A stretch of 64,000 bases of DNA from Smallanthus sonchifolius (taxonomy: Eukaryota; Streptophyta; Magnoliopsida; Asterales; Asteraceae): the NCBI GenBank assembly GCA_023525975.1, contig CM042030.1:27832350-27896349 (forward strand). The letters are read 5' to 3'. The notes under the pieces were generated by a model that saw nothing but the letters and a program-made list of their open reading frames with translations, did no database searches and had not been told where the DNA came from. Position numbers and translations under genes: made by a program. Below, in pieces: positions 44,925 to 56,700 of this stretch. Each line of letters opens with the position of its first letter. Positions within the stretch are counted from its first letter, which is position 1.

Positions 44925-45860
44925 GTGAGTTCTATGTGCCCCCTTCTATGTTATGTGCAAATGATTTATAAATGTTTTGGGGCTGAAGTGTATACACTAA
45001 ATGAATAAATGAAATGAATATCAATGTGATCATACGTGATATATTAAGGTATATGTGTAGATACATATGAATGCGAATAATGACTTACGAACAAAGAACG
45101 ACACGTATGTTTGCAAAGAATGAATGAATGAATGGTATAACGTAAATGAATGAAACCTTGCTTTATAAATATATATTGCATGCGAAGAATGTAAGTATAC
45201 GTTATGGACGGAAACGAAGCTAACGACTACTACGGTAGACGGACGACCACTTGACTATTATGCAGCTAGAGAAGGAAGTCTAGAAAGGTAGACTAAATAA
45301 AGGCCACTACGGTGGAGTAAGTCGCTAAATCAATATTCGGCTGTATAATTAGTTCAAGTGGGAAACGGATGCCTTATGGCAGACGGGCGAATATGACGGA
45401 CTACGACGGTAGGACGGTTAAGACGGACGGCCGAAGGTTGGCCGGACGGAAAAGTTAAGGCGGACGGTTTCTAGGACCGGACGAGTAAAAGGGCTACGAC
45501 GGTAGCTTAAGGGCGTATGTCTTTGTGACATACGCAGTAAAAAGGCGGGTTGATCACCCTTATGTGTATGACCAATAAATGGTAAAGAAAGTAAAGGTGA
45601 ATGCATATCTATGTAATCACGTAAGAAAGATAAGGAAAGAATGTTAAGAAAAGTGAAAGAAAAAGGGTGAACGCATATATATATATGTAATCACATTAAT
45701 AAAGAAAAGAAAGATGAAAGAAAAGCAAAAGCTATGAATACATATTTATATGAATGACTTTATAATAATGCATACTTATGAAGTAAAGAAAAGAATGTTT
45801 ATATCTAAACGCATTAAACTAGAACTCACCAGCGTTAGCTGACTTTAGTATACATTTCAG
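44925..45860 (+). other. Predicted LTR intron 2 of C, with pairing ends
   Basis: GGTGAGTTCTA (44924-44934) pairs perfectly over 11 bases with TAGAACTCACC (45820-45830), 30 bases before the 3' splice site at 45860. GCCCC (44938-44942) and GGGGC (44979-44983) form the adjacent hairpin. CTGAC near 45839 is a good branch-point candidate. Confidence 0.58.
45200..45500 (+). repeat. GACGG-rich irregular repeat in the C LTR
   Basis: Many GACGG and ACGACGG-like words at irregular spacing, also present at 52266-52566. No gene; the surrounding 45560-45830 is AT-rich and AAAG-rich with nothing recognisable. Confidence 0.7.
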
Positions 45861-46083
45861 GTAAAGGAAGAAAAGGTCGTGCGAGGGCGTGAAGGTTACC
45901 CGACACAAGACTGACATCCCACTTTTGTTTGTTAAGACAATGTTGTGTTTTTAATTGTTAAGACTTCCGCTGTTATGAAATGTAATTGAATGATGAATGT
46001 TTTTAATTTAAGTTCAGTATTTATGACTATGTTTATGAGTAAATCCAACAAGTGAGGTTACCCGGGTTTGGGGCCTTACAAGT

Positions 46084-46095
46084 TGGTATCAGAGC
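46084..46095 (+). promoter_or_regulatory. Primer binding site of C
   Basis: TGGTATCAGAGC three bases after the LTR end. Confidence 0.94.
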
Positions 46096-46192
46096 AATAG
46101 TTTGAGAGATTTAGACATCCCTAAATGTCTAGACTCAAACTGATTATGGGACCAACGCACGGATGTCAGTATGGGTAACCAACGCCAGCACG

Positions 46193-46415
46193 GTAAGTAA
46201 GTAATGAAGTTAAGGCTCTTGCATAAGAATAGATACCATAACTTAGAACAAATAGATGTTAATGCCATGACTGATTTGAAGAGTTCTGAACCCGAAAAGC
46301 AATGTAAATTAGTAATCACAAACCGGTCACTGTAATTAAGAATTTACCTTGCTCGTACTGTTCCAAACTATGATATGAAGAAATGACATTGATGTATTCC
46401 CTTTGTAACTATCAG
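46193..46415 (+). other. Predicted leader intron of C upstream of gag
   Basis: CACG|GTAAGTAAG (46193) is a strong plant 5' splice site and TTTGTAACTATCAG (46415) a good 3' site, 13 bases before the gag ATG. Removal would shorten the leader without changing the protein. Confidence 0.45.
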
Positions 46416-46428
46416 GAAATTAAGAATT

Positions 46429-49400
46429 ATGGCTGGGGGAGGAAGAACAGGACCTCGAGGTGGTCGCACTGGCCGACGAGGTAGACCTCCGTTGAACCCA
46501 AGATTTGAAGAAGAAGAGAGTGTGCACGCAGAGCACACAGAAAGTGTGCACGAAACAGAAGTGACCCCAATTAGGAACGACAGTCCAGGGCCTATACAGT
46601 TGGAACCTGAAGTCAGGGATGCTATTGCCCGTGAAGTTGTGCTCACTTTGAGGAAGGTATTGCCTGACCTACTATCTGAGGCACTAAAGAAAAGCAAAGA
46701 AGAGGATGAAGGGAACGATGAAGAGAAAATTTATGACAGTGACGGGGATGAAGTAAAAGTGGTATCAAGCAACCGTGGGTGTACTTACAAAGGTTTCAAG
46801 GATGGAGACCCACCCAAGTTTGATGGCAGCAAGGATTCGGTGGCTACGCTTGAATGGATAGAGAGGATGAGTGCGGTAATCAACATCAGCGAGTGTCGAC
46901 CCGACCAGGCTGTTAAATATGTTGCTCATTCTTTCCCCAATGAGGCCCTAGGTTGGTGGAGGAACATTCAGAGGACAAAGTCCCCAAATGCTCTTGCAAG
47001 AATGACATGGGAAGAACTGAAAAAGCTGGTAATTCAAAAGTTCTGTCCCCAGAACGAAATTGATCGCGTGGAAAATGAATTCCTAAACCTTAAGGCTGGC
47101 AACAAGACACACTGCCAGTACACTTCTAGATTCAATGAGTTGGCTCAGCTAGTACCCCACCTGGTGGAGACAGAAGAGCGAATGATCAAGTATTATGTGA
47201 AGGGCCTACCTCAAAGGGTCCATGTCCACGTGAAAGCCAACCTACCCTCGACCTTCGAGTCGGTAGTGAAGCTGAGCGGAATCGTCTACGACGATTATGC
47301 CAATGAGGACCCACCAACAGAAACCCAAAAGAGAAAGTGGGAGAACCCGTCTAGAGGAACCGGGAGAGGGAATGTGACAACGGAAACTAAGAAGCCAAGA
47401 TTGGATGAATATGAAACTTGCAAGAAATGTGGAAGGCAACATCTTGGCGAATGTAAAATTGGCACCACCACATGCTATAAGTGCGGAAAGCCGGGGCACT
47501 TCTCCCGAGAATGTGTAAGAGACGTCAAGTGTCAAGTATGTGGATTGTTTGGACATTTGACAAAGAACTGCAGGAAGGCCGGCCAATCTGGCTCGGGAAA
47601 AGATAGGGAACAGGAACAGCCTAAGGCAAGGACTCGTGCCTATGCCTTGACTGAGGAAGAAGCAAGAGGAAACCCTGATGTCGTATCAGGTACGTTTCTA
47701 GTAAATGATGAAGATGCTGCTATTTTATTTGACTCTGGTGCTAGTAAAAGCTTCATATCAAATGCATTTAGTCGTAAATTGGATTGCACTATCAACACCA
47801 TAGTAAAGGCCTTTAGCGTACAAAATGCCGTGGGTAAAAATTCGGCAGTATTCCAAGTAACAGAGGATTGCATCATAGAAATAGAGGGACATAAGTTTCC
47901 ATCTAGATTATTCCTTCTTACCTTAGGAGGATTCGATATAGTATTGGGTATGGATTGGTTAGCTGCCAACGAAGCTCAAATCATATGCAAACGTAAGAGG
48001 ATACACCTAAAAGGTCCTAGCGGCAGTCCAATTACGGTTTATGGGGATTGGAATTGCACGATGCCAAACGTCATCTCGATGATCAAGGCCGAAAGTCACA
48101 TGAGGCGCGGTTGCGAAGCTTATCTGGCATATGTTATTGATGATAGAATGAAAATGAAAGAACTCAAGAATGTACCCGTGGTGTGCAACTTTCCGGAAGT
48201 ATTCCCTAAGGATCTACCTGGGTTACCACCCGATCGGGAAATAGAATTTCAGATTGATTTATTGCCAGGAGCTGAGCCCGTTGCCAAAGCCCCCTACCGA
48301 TTGGCTCCGTCAGAAATGAAAGAATTGATGTCTCAACTAGAGGAACTAACAGAAAAAGGATTTATTAGACCGAGCATCTCACCATGGGGCGCTCCGGTAC
48401 TATTTGTAAAGAAGAAGGACGGCAGCATGCGCATGTGCATTGACTACCGCGAACTGAACAAGAGAACAGTAAAGAACAAATACCCACTGCCCAGGATAGA
48501 CGACCTTTTTGATCAACTACAAGGTGCGAGTTGGTTCTCAAAGATCGATCTTTGGTCGGGTTACCATCAGTTGAAAGTAAGAGAGGAAGACGTACCAAAG
48601 ACCGCGTTTCGCACGCGTTATGGGCATTATGAGTTTCTTGTGATGTCCTTCGGATTAACTAACGCACCAGCAGCGTTCATGGATTTGATGAATAGAGTAT
48701 GTCGACCCATGTTGGATCGATCTGTGATAGTTTTTATAGACGACATACTGGTATATTCGAAAAACGAGGGTGATCACCACTGTCACCTAAGGGAGGTTCT
48801 GGAGGTGCTAAAGCAGGAAAAGTTGTACACAAAATTCTCCAAATGCGCGTTCTGGCTTAGGGAAGTCCAATTCCTAGGTCATGTAATAAACCCAAACGGC
48901 ATCATGGTGGATCCTGCAAAGATCGAGACAGTAAAGGAATGGAACATCCCAAAGACACCAACAGAGATACGAAGTTTTCTAGGATTGGCAGGCTACTATC
49001 GAAGGTTCATTCAAGATTTCTCAAGAATTGCCTCGCCACTAACCAAACTGACACGGAAGGAAGTAAAGTATGAATGGGGTCCAACCCAAAACAACGCGTT
49101 TGAGGAACTTAAGACACGATTAACTCAAGCTCCAGTCTTAACACTACCTGAGGGAAATGAAGACTTGGTAGTCTACTCTGACGCTTCAGGGCAAGGTTTA
49201 GGGTGCGTACTCATGCAAAGAGGAAAGGTAATTGCTTATGCATCGCGGCAACTAAAGATTCACGAGGTTAACTACCCAACACACGATCTAGAATTGGCAG
49301 CAGTAGTTTTCGCGTTGAAAATATGGAGGCACTATCTGTATGGAGTTAAATGCACCATTTACTCCGATCACAAAAGCCTGAAGTACTTTTTCGAACAAAA

Positions 49401-50997
49401 GGAATTAAACATGAGACAAAGAAGGTGGTTAGAGCTACTGAAAGACTATGACTGTGAGATATTGTACCATCCGGGCAAGGCAAACGTAGTGGCCGACGCT
49501 TTAAGTAGAAAGGAAGAATCGGCACCTATCCGGATCAAAGCGTGTCAGCTGATTATAACACCAGATTGGATGGGTGAAATAGCAAAAGCACAAGATGAAG
49601 CGCTGTTAGAAAGAAATGTGAAACGGGAAAGAATAGTAGGACAACAAGGGAACTTGGATGCAAATGCATACGGTGTACGAACTAGGTTTGGCCGAATGTG
49701 GATACCTAAGATTGGCGAGCTTAGAGCCAAAATACTTGATGAGGCCCATAAGTCTCGCTATTCTATCCACCCCGGGACAAACAAAATGTATCAAGACTTG
49801 AAGAAAGAATACTGGTGGCCTGGCATGAAGAATGATGTGACCGAGTACGTGAACAAGTGCCTAACGTGTTCACTAGTTAAGGCCGAGCACCAGAAACCAT
49901 GCGGTAAAATGCAGCCTTTACCAATACCAGAATGGAAGTGGGAGGAGATCACCATGGACTTCATTACCAAGCTACCGCGAACAGCTAAAGGCAATGACAC
50001 CATTTGGGTGATCGTCGACCGCTTGACAAAGAGTGCTCACTTCTTGCCAATACGTGAGACTTCTTCGTCTGAAAAGCTAGCAGAAGTATTTATCAAGGAA
50101 ATTGTGAGCAGACATGGTATGCCACTGTCAATTGTGTCCGACAGGGATACTAGATTCACATCCAGATTTTGGAAGAAATTCAACGAAGCGATGGGCACTA
50201 GACTGAACATCAGCACCGCTTACCACCCTCATACCGATGGCCAATCTGAAAGAACCATTCAGACCTTGGAGGACATGCTCCGGGCCTGTATCATTGACTT
50301 CAGTGGGAGTTGGGACAGCCATCTACCATTAGCGGAATTTTCATATAACAACAGCTATCACTCAACCATTGGCATGCCGCCATTTGAAATGTTGTATGGA
50401 AGGAGATGTAGGACCCCGGTTTGTTGGGGGGAAATTGGACAAAAGGACTTCGCAAGTCTCGAAGTGGTCAAAGCTACTTCCGAGAAATTTGATCAAATAA
50501 AGGCTCGAATGAAAGCCGCAAAAGACAGACAGAAATCATACGCGGATAAGAGAAGAAGGGATTTAGAGTTTCAAGTAGGGGATATGGTACTATTGAAAGT
50601 GTCTCCGTGGAAAGGAATCATTCGATTCAGGAAGCGTGGCAAACTAAGTCCAAGGTTTGTCGGGCCTTTCAAGATTTTAGCGAGAGTGGGTCAAGTTGCT
50701 TACAGACTCGACCTACCCGTTGAGCTTAATGGAATACACCCTACGTTCCACGTGTCCCACTTACGCAAGTGCCTAGCTGACGACACAGCTCACATACCTT
50801 ACGACGAGATCGAAGTGGATAATAGTCTGAATTATGTAGAGGAACCAATAGCCATTCTTGACCGAGCTGAAAAAAGACTACGCAATAAGTCGATACCGTT
50901 AGTCAAGATACAATGGAAGCACAGAAAAGGGTCAGAAGCTACATGGGAAAAGGAAGAAGAGATGAAGGGACTATACCCTAAATTGTTTAACGTATGA
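46429..50997 (+). CDS. gag-pol: C-family gag-pol polyprotein, intact
   Basis: A single frame of 1522 residues. The Gly/Arg-rich start (MAGGGRTGPRGGRTG) leads into the gag core (about 130-270). Three zinc knuckles follow from 331 (CKKCGRQHLGEC, CYKCGKPGHFSREC, CQVCGLFGHLTKNC). Protease FDSGAS has its aspartate at 435. RT FIDDILVYS has aspartates at 771-772, and RNase H YSDASG its aspartate at 918. The integrase zinc region starts near 1107, and D1177, D1238, E1274 show the 35-residue spacing of an active core. The C-terminal 60 residues are a short chromodomain-like tail (ATWEKEEEM, YPKLFNV). Gag and pol are fused in one frame, as in the D element. Reverse transcription and integration should be possible if it is expressed. 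Confidence 0.97.
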   Translation: MAGGGRTGPRGGRTGRRGRPPLNPRFEEEESVHAEHTESVHETEVTPIRNDSPGPIQLEPEVRDAIAREVVLTLRKVLPDLLSEALKKSKEEDEGNDEEKIYDSDGDEVKVVSSNRGCTYKGFKDGDPPKFDGSKDSVATLEWIERMSAVINISECRPDQAVKYVAHSFPNEALGWWRNIQRTKSPNALARMTWEELKKLVIQKFCPQNEIDRVENEFLNLKAGNKTHCQYTSRFNELAQLVPHLVETEERMIKYYVKGLPQRVHVHVKANLPSTFESVVKLSGIVYDDYANEDPPTETQKRKWENPSRGTGRGNVTTETKKPRLDEYETCKKCGRQHLGECKIGTTTCYKCGKPGHFSRECVRDVKCQVCGLFGHLTKNCRKAGQSGSGKDREQEQPKARTRAYALTEEEARGNPDVVSGTFLVNDEDAAILFDSGASKSFISNAFSRKLDCTINTIVKAFSVQNAVGKNSAVFQVTEDCIIEIEGHKFPSRLFLLTLGGFDIVLGMDWLAANEAQIICKRKRIHLKGPSGSPITVYGDWNCTMPNVISMIKAESHMRRGCEAYLAYVIDDRMKMKELKNVPVVCNFPEVFPKDLPGLPPDREIEFQIDLLPGAEPVAKAPYRLAPSEMKELMSQLEELTEKGFIRPSISPWGAPVLFVKKKDGSMRMCIDYRELNKRTVKNKYPLPRIDDLFDQLQGASWFSKIDLWSGYHQLKVREEDVPKTAFRTRYGHYEFLVMSFGLTNAPAAFMDLMNRVCRPMLDRSVIVFIDDILVYSKNEGDHHCHLREVLEVLKQEKLYTKFSKCAFWLREVQFLGHVINPNGIMVDPAKIETVKEWNIPKTPTEIRSFLGLAGYYRRFIQDFSRIASPLTKLTRKEVKYEWGPTQNNAFEELKTRLTQAPVLTLPEGNEDLVVYSDASGQGLGCVLMQRGKVIAYASRQLKIHEVNYPTHDLELAAVVFALKIWRHYLYGVKCTIYSDHKSLKYFFEQKELNMRQRRWLELLKDYDCEILYHPGKANVVADALSRKEESAPIRIKACQLIITPDWMGEIAKAQDEALLERNVKRERIVGQQGNLDANAYGVRTRFGRMWIPKIGELRAKILDEAHKSRYSIHPGTNKMYQDLKKEYWWPGMKNDVTEYVNKCLTCSLVKAEHQKPCGKMQPLPIPEWKWEEITMDFITKLPRTAKGNDTIWVIVDRLTKSAHFLPIRETSSSEKLAEVFIKEIVSRHGMPLSIVSDRDTRFTSRFWKKFNEAMGTRLNISTAYHPHTDGQSERTIQTLEDMLRACIIDFSGSWDSHLPLAEFSYNNSYHSTIGMPPFEMLYGRRCRTPVCWGEIGQKDFASLEVVKATSEKFDQIKARMKAAKDRQKSYADKRRRDLEFQVGDMVLLKVSPWKGIIRFRKRGKLSPRFVGPFKILARVGQVAYRLDLPVELNGIHPTFHVSHLRKCLADDTAHIPYDEIEVDNSLNYVEEPIAILDRAEKRLRNKSIPLVKIQWKHRKGSEATWEKEEEMKGLYPKLFNV

Positions 50998-51000
50998 ACA

Positions 51001-51036
51001 CTTTCGAGGACGAAACCTCTTTAAGGAGGGTAGACT
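51001..51036 (+). promoter_or_regulatory. Pre-LTR hairpin and polypurine tract of C
   Basis: TTTCGAGGACGAAA (51002-51015) is a short hairpin a few bases after the stop codon. TTAAGGAGGGTAGACT (51021-51036) ends at the 3' LTR start. Confidence 0.85.
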
Positions 51037-53146
51037 TGTAACATCCCAAAAATAATAAAACGAATAAACATAACGAGACCAGTGATTTAGTCGGAACATT
51101 TAAACAAAAAGAGAGCGGGCCTGGGCCCGGCTTCAATGGGCCGAGGGAAGCCCATTGCACATAAGAGGCAAGGCAGCCCTCTTTCCTGCTCATTTCCCCA
51201 ACACACGCAGCTTTTAGAGAGAGAAAGGAGAGCTCGGGTCTTGAGAGAGAAAGTGACGGATCAACTCGGGAATTCAGGAGAACGTTGCTGCTGTTCCCGT
51301 GAGCAAAACCTCCGAATCAGAATTACAATCCAGGTAATGATTCGATCACATTATGAGTTTTTGTTCGTTTTGGGAAGTTTCGGGTTTTGGCTAAAAGATA
51401 ACGATTTTACGGATGAAACTTGAAAGTGAACTTAGGTATAGCATCTAGGATGAAAAACGAACGTTTTGATCAAAGAAAAATTTAGATATCGACATGATCA
51501 GATTCGCATGCAGAACATTCGGATTTTTGGAGAAGGCGATAAGTGCAGGTCCATCGAAACTACTTAGTTTCGATATGTGCAGGTCCATCGAAACTACTTA
51601 GTTTCGATATGTGCAGACCTATCGAAACTACCCAGTTTCGATATATGCAGACCCAATCGAAACTACTATAGTTTCGATATGATCCCCCGATCCGAAGCTA
51701 AGATAATACATAAGTTACTTATCGAAACTACTTATCGAAACTACCAAGTTTCGACATAAGCAGCCTATCGAAACTACCTATCGAAACTACCAAGTTTCGA
51801 CAGGAACAACCTATCGAAACTACCAAGTTTCGATATAAGCTAATCAATCGAAACTACTAGGTTCAAGCATAGTAATGTCTAGTGTCATCTAGGAGCACTA
51901 CCTTATGTATATGACTTTATTATACAGATCGTGAGTGACATTAGTGAAGCTCAGTAGCCAGCTAAGTGTATTACAGAAACTACTCATCGGGTGAGTTCTA
52001 TGTGCCCCCTTCTATGTTATGTGCAAATGATTTATAAATGTTTTGGGGCTGAAGTGTATACACTAAATGAATAAATGAAATGAATATCAATGTGATCATA
52101 CGTGATATATTAAGGTATATGTGTAGATACATATGAATGCGAATAATGACTTACGAACAAAGAACGACACGTATGTTTGCAAAGAATGAATGAATGAATG
52201 GTTTAACGTAAATGAATGAAACCTTGCTTTATAAATATATATTGCATGCGAAGAATGTAAGTATACGTTATGGACGGAAACGAAGCTAACGACTACTACG
52301 GTAGACGGACGACCACTTGACTATTATGCAGCTAGAGAAGGAAGTCTAGAAAGGTAGACTAAATAAAGGCCACTACGGTGGAGTAAGTCGCTAAATCAAT
52401 ATTCGGCTGTATAATTAGTTCAAGTGGGAAACGGATGCCTTATGGCAGACGGGCGAATATGACGGACTACGACGGTAGGACGGTTAAGACGGACGGCCGA
52501 AGGTTGGCCGGACGGAAAAGTTAAGGCGGACGGTTTCTAGGACCAGACGAGTAAAAGGGCTACGACGGTAGCTTAAGGGCGTATGTCTTTGTGACATACG
52601 CAGTAAAAAGGCGGGTTGATCACCCTTATGTGTATGACCAATAAATGGTAAAGAAAGTAAAGGTGAATGCATATCTATGTAATCACGTAAGAAAGATAAG
52701 GAAAGAATGTTAAGAAAAGTGAAAGAAAAAGGGTGAACGCATATATATATATGTAATCACATTAATAAAGAAAAGAAAGATGAAAGAAAAGCAAAAGCTA
52801 TGAATACATATTTATATGAATGACTTTATAATAATGCATACTTATGAAGTAAAGAAAAGAATGTTTATATCTAAACGCATTAAACTAGAACTCACCAGCG
52901 TTAGCTGACTTTAGTATACATTTCAGGTAAAGGAAGAAAAAGTCGTGCGAGGGCATGAAGGTTACCCGACACAAGACTGACATCCCACTTTTGTTTGTTA
53001 AGACAATGTTGTGTTTTTAATTGTTAAGACTTCCGCTGTTATGAAATGTAATTGAATGATGAATGTTTTTAATTTAAGTTCAGTATTTATGACTATGTTT
53101 ATGAGTAAATCCAACAAGTGAGGTTACCCGGGTTTGGGGCCTTACA
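51037..53146 (+). repeat. C 3' LTR
   Basis: 2110 bp, about twelve differences from the 5' copy, mostly transitions, including G for A directly before the intron 2 donor at 51990. The palindrome array (51553-51860) and both intron 2 pairing arms are unchanged. Confidence 0.95.
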
Positions 53147-53151
53147 TTTAT
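53147..53151. repeat. Target site duplication of C, right copy (TTTAT)
   Basis: Matches 43966-43970. Confidence 0.96.
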
Positions 53152-53743
53152 GTGTTACATGCTATGTGCTACATGCTTACTATGATTAATTATTATTTTA
53201 TTTGATGACTTATTTATTAAAAATCCATGACTTATTAGCATATAATTAAATAATAAATTAAATAAACAATATCTCTTTCTATATCCTAAAACCTCATAAT
53301 GCTCTTACCTTCTTCTCTATCTATATTCTTCTTAGCATGTGGAATCTTCATGAAGCTAAATCCATAAAATTTTCTTTATTTCCTCGTTAAGGTTTTTAAG
53401 CTTTGTTAATTATTTGAGGACACGTGCAATCTGAAAGAGTGACACCTGTATTTTGGGTTTTCTGTCTAGGAAAGCATTTCGCATAAATCCCAATCAACCG
53501 AGGGACCCGTATGCTTTCCTGGGAATTCCCGAGATGAGTGTTTACTTATAGGCTAAAGCATGTCTCCTTGAAAATTATATAAGTTTAATTAACCTTAATG
53601 TGTCCTAGTATTCGAGTGATTATATCACTATTTGTGTACAATCCAAACTATGATTATCTATTTATTTTGTTACCTTATTCTATTAAATCCAAACAATTCT
53701 CATGAGTTCTTACATCTTTTCTTGTCTTGTGAAATTCTGTAGA
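53152..53743 (+). other. B2 leader region, after the C insertion
   Basis: AT-rich, without a frame of interest. AATTCTGTAG just before the gag ATG (53744) could be a 3' splice site, like the leader introns of C and D, but no matching 5' site stands out. Confidence 0.55.
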
Positions 53744-56700
53744 ATGCCTCCTTGTCGTGCTCCTGCGGCCAACGCCAATACCGACATTGCTGCTATTCTT
53801 GCACAACTCGTGACACAACTCACTCAAGCTAATAGTGCCACTAATGGCAACAATGGTGGAAATGGTAGTAATAGTGGTAATGGTGGAAATGGTGGAAATG
53901 GTGGTAACAACCCATCTCAATGCACCTTCAAGCACTTCAACTCGTGCAATCCCCACAAGTTCTATGGTACTGAAGGAGCTACTGGACTCCTTCAATTGTT
54001 CGAAAGCATTGAGAATACCTTTCTCAATAGTGACTACCCCGAAAACCTTCGTGTTCGTCATGCCACAAGTGTCCTACAAAAACGGGCACTCACGTGGTGG
54101 AATAGGGAGAAGAGAAATCGAGGTGTGGATGTAGCAATGGCCTTACCTTGGGATGAGGTTAAAAGGCTAATGACCGAGGAATTCTGTCCTCGAAATGAAG
54201 TAAAGAAACTTGAAGCCGAATTTTGGGATCTTGCCCAAGATAGTGGTGAAAACTTGGCGTATACGACTCGGTTCCATGAGTTGAGTCTTCTTGTGCCCCA
54301 CATGGTCACTCCTCTGTCCCGCTGCATTGAAAAGTATATTGGGGGACTACCTAGACAAATTCAAGATACTGTCCTATGAAGGAATCCCGCGACACTTGAA
54401 GATGCCATCCGTTTGTCCGCTACCTTAACCGATAATCATGTGAAGGCGGGGACTCTTACTAAAAAGGGCACCAAGAAAGTTTCTGACACTATAACCCCTC
54501 CTACCCACAATAAAGAAGCCACAACTGAACCCTCCCGCAATAATAGGAAAAGGAAGACTAGAAACTATGCTGTGGTCACTCCTGTTATTCCTGTTAACCA
54601 AGCTGCACCTATGGTCCAAGCACCGGCCAAAAAGCCATATGTTGGAATCTACTCACTTTGTGCCACCTGTAACTACCATCATCCCCAAAGTATCCCATGT
54701 CGCCTTTGTACTTATTGTGGGAGATATGGCCATACAGTTAATGTTTGTAGGACCAAAGCTCTTGCGGGCCAAGTCAACCCACCAAACCAAACCAACACCC
54801 AAGTGGCTAATCAAGGCGTACCTGCTATTGCAAATGGGCGAGCATGTTATGAGTGTGGCAACCCAAACCATTTCCGTGATCAATGCCCAAAGTTAGTCAA
54901 TGATAGACAAGGTGGAGCTCGTGGGCGTGCTTTCAACATAAACACCAATGAAGCTCAAGCCAACAATGACGTGGTCAATGGTACGTTTCTTGTTAATAGT
55001 CAATATACCTCCATTTTATTCGATACCGGTGCCGATAAAAGTTTTGTGTCACTTAATTTTGAACCTTTACTTGCAAAGACACGATCCCAATTAGAGAAAA
55101 ACCTTCACCGTTGAGGTAGCAAATGGTGACTCCCTTACAATGGAATCCATTATCTATGATTGCTCTTTAGAACTTAATGATCACACATTCCCAATCAACC
55201 TTGTTCCAATGCCACTAGGGAGCTTTGATATCATCATAGGCATGGATTGGCTATCGAATCATCATGCCGAAGTCATTTGCTTTGAGAAGTGTATTCGAAT
55301 ACCTCTACCATCGGGAGAAACGTTGAGAGTCTTTGGTGAAAAGCCTTGCAAAGGGCTTAAATTAATGTCATGCACTACTGCTCAAAAGTACTTACGAAAG
55401 AAGTACGTGGCCTTTTTGGCCCATATCGTTCAAAAGGATGTTAAAAAGAATAGTATTCAAGATATCCCCATTATCCGAGATTTTCCTGAAGTATTCCCCG
55501 AAGACTTATCCAGCCTTCCACCCGTTCGCCAAGTAGAATTTCACATTGATCTTGTGCCCGGAGCTAACCCCGTGGCTAGAGCTCCATACCGTCTTGCACC
55601 TTCTGAAATGAAGAACTTGCAAGTCAACTTCAAGAGCTCTCCGACAAGGGATTCATCCGTCCGAGTCATTCACCGTGGGGTGCACCCGTCTTATTCGTTA
55701 AAAAGAAGGATGGATCATTTCGCATGTGTATTGACTACCGCAAACTCAACAAGCTTACTATCAAAAACCGTTATCCTTTACCTAGAATTGATAACCTCTT
55801 TGATCAACTTCAAGGTTCTACTTGCTTCTCGAAGATTGATCTTCGATCTGGTTATCACCAACTCCGTGTGCAAGAAGACGATATTCCAAAGACTGCCTTC
55901 CGAACAAGGTATGGTCATTACGAGTTCATGGTTATGCCTTTTGGACTAACCAATGCACCCGTAGTTTTCATGGATCTCATGAATCGTGTGTGCAAACCGT
56001 ACCTTGATAAGTTCGTGATCGTTTTCATCGATGACATCTTAATCTATTCCAAGACTAAAGTCGATCATGAGAAACATCTTAGATTGGTCTTGGATCTCTT
56101 GAAGAAAGAACAACTATATGCCAAATTCTCCAAATGTGAATTTTGGTTAAAAGAAGTTCAATTTCTTGGTCACATTGTCAACGACAAGGGTATTCATCTT
56201 TTCCCTGCTAAGATCGAAACGGTTAAGAATTGGAATACCCCGAAGACTCCCACTGAAGTTCGTTCATTTCTGGGTCCTGCGGGATATTACCGTCGTTTCA
56301 TCTCAAACTTCTCTAAAATTGTTGTCCCCCTTACCGCTTTGACCCACAAGGGTAAGACTTATGAATTGGGACCAAAGCAAGAAGAAGCTTTCCAAACCCT
56401 TAAGCAAAAGTTGTGCAATGCTCCCATTTTGACCCTCCCTGATGGGAATGATGATTTAGTTGTCTACTGTGATGCTTCTAACCAAGGTCTTGGTTGTGTT
56501 CTTATGAAACGAGGCAAAGTAATCGCTTATGCATCAAGGCAACTTAAGATTCATGAGAAGAATTATACGACGCACGATCTCGAGTTGGGTGCGGTCGTAT
56601 TCGCATTAAAGATTTGGAGACATTATCTATATGGCATAAAATGTGTGGTGTTCACCGACCACAAAAGTCTCCAACACATCTTCAATCAAAAGGAACTCAA

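Larger units (their letters stand above)
43971..46080 (+). repeat. C 5' LTR
   Basis: TGTAACATCCC to GGGGCCTTACA. A CATAAGAGG near 44094 is a weak TATA candidate, followed by GA-rich leader. Predicted exon 1 ends at 44267 (CCAG|GTAATG), intron 1 ends at 44861 (TATACAG), exon 2 is 44862-44924 and intron 2 is 44925-45860. A GACGG-rich stretch lies at 45200-45500. Confidence 0.94.
43971..53146 (+). mobile_element. C-family Ty3/gypsy chromovirus, complete
   Basis: 9176 bp with two 2110-bp LTRs, a TTTAT duplication, primer site, open polyprotein and polypurine tract. I counted about twelve differences between the LTRs by eye, near 0.6 percent, so insertion is recent. It sits in the leader of B2. 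It is the only element here with every part in place. Confidence 0.96.
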
